Shown piece by piece: positions 11,328 to 12,384 of a stretch of DNA of 12,384 bases (position 1 is the stretch's first letter; the number at the start of each line of letters is the position of its first letter). This stretch comes from Lentisphaerota bacterium (GTDB taxonomy: Bacteria > Verrucomicrobiota > Kiritimatiellia > RFP12 > UBA3636). The DNA lies in the NCBI GenBank assembly GCA_012511845.1, contig JAAZFF010000423.1, positions 1 to 12,384 on the forward strand, read 5' to 3'. The position numbers were made by a program, and so were the translations under genes. The notes under the pieces are model-generated. The model worked only from the letters and a program-made list of their open reading frames with translations, was not told where the DNA came from and did no database searches.

Positions 11328-12384
11328 ATGAAAACATTAAAAAACACAATAATTATGGCAGTTGCTTTTAATACATTGATCTCATCGGGATCAGGTTTTC
11401 TTTCTGATGAGGAGCGGTTCACAGTTTTAGAACGTATCAAGAATCTGGACCCTGCACTGGAAAATTATGTTTTTGATATTAACGGAGACGGAAAGGTTTC
11501 GATCGAAGAGCAGGATTTTGGGCGTCATCCGCTATCGCAACTCATTTCACGTTCAGCCGTCGAAGGTGGAACAGATATACAATGGACACCGGATCTTTTT
11601 CCTGAATGGCTGATGTATTACATTGTGCCGGAGGATGCTTCTACCGGGATCGTAAAAGAAATGCCTGTGCGTGGCATCCTGAACAACCTTGAAACGACAG
11701 CTCCGGACGAAAGTCATGCTCCAGAACGCATTGCTGACGGACTGTTTTTCAACACCGGATCGCATCTCACATTTCCCCGGGAACGTAATGCAAGATGGCG
11801 TTTTCGCTGGGGCGCACTTCTTTTCAAACTGGACGGGGAAAGCCCTGGAAACACTACCCTGCTCGATGTTAACAGCGGCAGGGGGTCTTCACGCTCGTCT
11901 CCAAAAATTACTTACTCCCAGGAGGTCGGGCTTACAGTTCAGTTTACAGGTCTGGCAAACGGGCTTGATGTGCGGCAGGCTTCCACAAAAGATGTTATTG
12001 CTGACGGAACAACATGGAATTTCCTTGTTTTCGGTATGCGCCAGGGCTCACTCTTCGCCTCGATCAACGGCAGGGCATTCAAGTCTGAAACACCTGAATC
12101 CGGGCGCTTTTCCACAACGCTCGTGAATGAGCTCGATGCAACGACTTATATCGGCTCAGGGGACGGAGATTCCTGGACTCTTAACGCACTTCTCCTGGGG
12201 CAGACAGAACCGTCCGAAGCCATGGTTCGAAAACTGGAAGGATGGGCTGCAAGGCGGCTCAATTCAGTTCATTTGCTTCCTGCACAACACCTCTACAAAA
12301 CAAAATCTCCTGTTCTCGATCTTGAAGATCTCCCGCATAGATACACTCACGACCCGATCATCTGGCAAAAATGGCTGCAAGATA
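11328..12384 (+). CDS. secreted EF-hand/LamG-like domain protein (3' end cut by window)
   Basis: An open frame of 352 codons runs off the right edge. A signal peptide (MKTLKNTIIMAVAFNTLISS, cleavage near 20-24) predicts export. An EF-hand/dockerin-like calcium loop follows: D50, N52, D54, K56, S58, E61 in DINGDGKVSIEE. A concanavalin-like LamG domain spans about 137-325, ending in a degenerate form of the EGYLAxKWG...LPxxHPY signature (LEGWAARRL at 303-311, LLPAQHLYK at 316-324). Such domains sit on secreted glycan-active or surface proteins of PVC bacteria. What follows residue 330 (LDLEDLPHRYTHDPIIWQKW) is not recognised; the catalytic part, if any, lies outside the window. GGAG (11314-11317) is 10 nt before the ATG. 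Likely co-transcribed with the LacI gene. Confidence 0.8.
   Translation, partial: MKTLKNTIIMAVAFNTLISSGSGFLSDEERFTVLERIKNLDPALENYVFDINGDGKVSIEEQDFGRHPLSQLISRSAVEGGTDIQWTPDLFPEWLMYYIVPEDASTGIVKEMPVRGILNNLETTAPDESHAPERIADGLFFNTGSHLTFPRERNARWRFRWGALLFKLDGESPGNTTLLDVNSGRGSSRSSPKITYSQEVGLTVQFTGLANGLDVRQASTKDVIADGTTWNFLVFGMRQGSLFASINGRAFKSETPESGRFSTTLVNELDATTYIGSGDGDSWTLNALLLGQTEPSEAMVRKLEGWAARRLNSVHLLPAQHLYKTKSPVLDLEDLPHRYTHDPIIWQKWLQD

Noticed and set aside
11689..12126. 145-residue plus-strand frame inside the LamG gene
   Set aside because: It is an alternative frame of the longer secreted-protein gene, which has a signal peptide, a ribosome site and recognisable domains.

Overview
The window suggests a bacterium with mid-range GC, an outer membrane (a three-part type exporter adaptor and a secreted LamG-type protein) and repeat-rich intergenic DNA. 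The mix of a pfam12831-type FAD oxidoreductase, a LacI regulator beside a secreted LamG/EF-hand protein, and a DevBCA-like exporter would fit the PVC group (Kiritimatiellota, Lentisphaerota or a relative). That placement is inference from gene style only; no rRNA or other marker is present.

Layout, left to right. 1-308: repeats ending in a promoter. 309-965 (+): LUD-domain (LutC-like) protein, closed by a strong intrinsic terminator (993-1037). 1048-2067 (-): soluble NqrF-like 2Fe-2S/FAD/NAD reductase, convergent with the LUD gene. 2077-2427: the reductase promoter, repeats, a second repeat-borne promoter and a possible 13-codon leader ORF. 2428-3708 (+): FAD-dependent oxidoreductase. 3709-4165: gene-free, with repeats, a four-tract G-quadruplex motif and a promoter/operator. 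4166-7905 (+): a tight operon of TetR regulator, HlyD/DevB adaptor, FtsX/DevC permease and LolD/DevA ATPase. 7906-8418: gene-free, with a 45-bp tandem repeat, other repeats and a promoter whose spacer is a palindrome. 8419-10026 (+): one 535-residue protein that joins a lipoate/octanoate ligase-transferase domain to a complete lipoyl synthase. 10204-11295 (+): LacI regulator. 11328-end (+): secreted EF-hand/LamG protein, cut by the window edge.

How the parts work together. The TetR gene leads the exporter operon, and a perfect 9-bp-arm palindrome lies across its promoter, so self-controlled, ligand-induced export is the simplest reading. The fusion protein could carry out both steps of de novo lipoylation: octanoyl transfer, then sulfur insertion. 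The LacI and LamG genes are 32 bp apart and probably form a carbohydrate-responsive unit. The LUD, reductase and FAD oxidoreductase genes are all redox-related, but each has its own promoter and no shared pathway can be shown.

Two themes run through the non-coding DNA. First, promoters with sigma70-like boxes can be read before six transcription units; at the LUD and TetR genes the -10 box ends exactly 7 nt before the ATG, which predicts leaderless mRNAs. Second, several families of short dispersed repeats, present in both orientations, fill nearly every intergenic gap. One family carries the -35/-10 pair used by two genes, and another copy encodes the last residues and stop codon of the lipoyl synthase fusion. 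All positions and motifs were read by eye; no database search was run.
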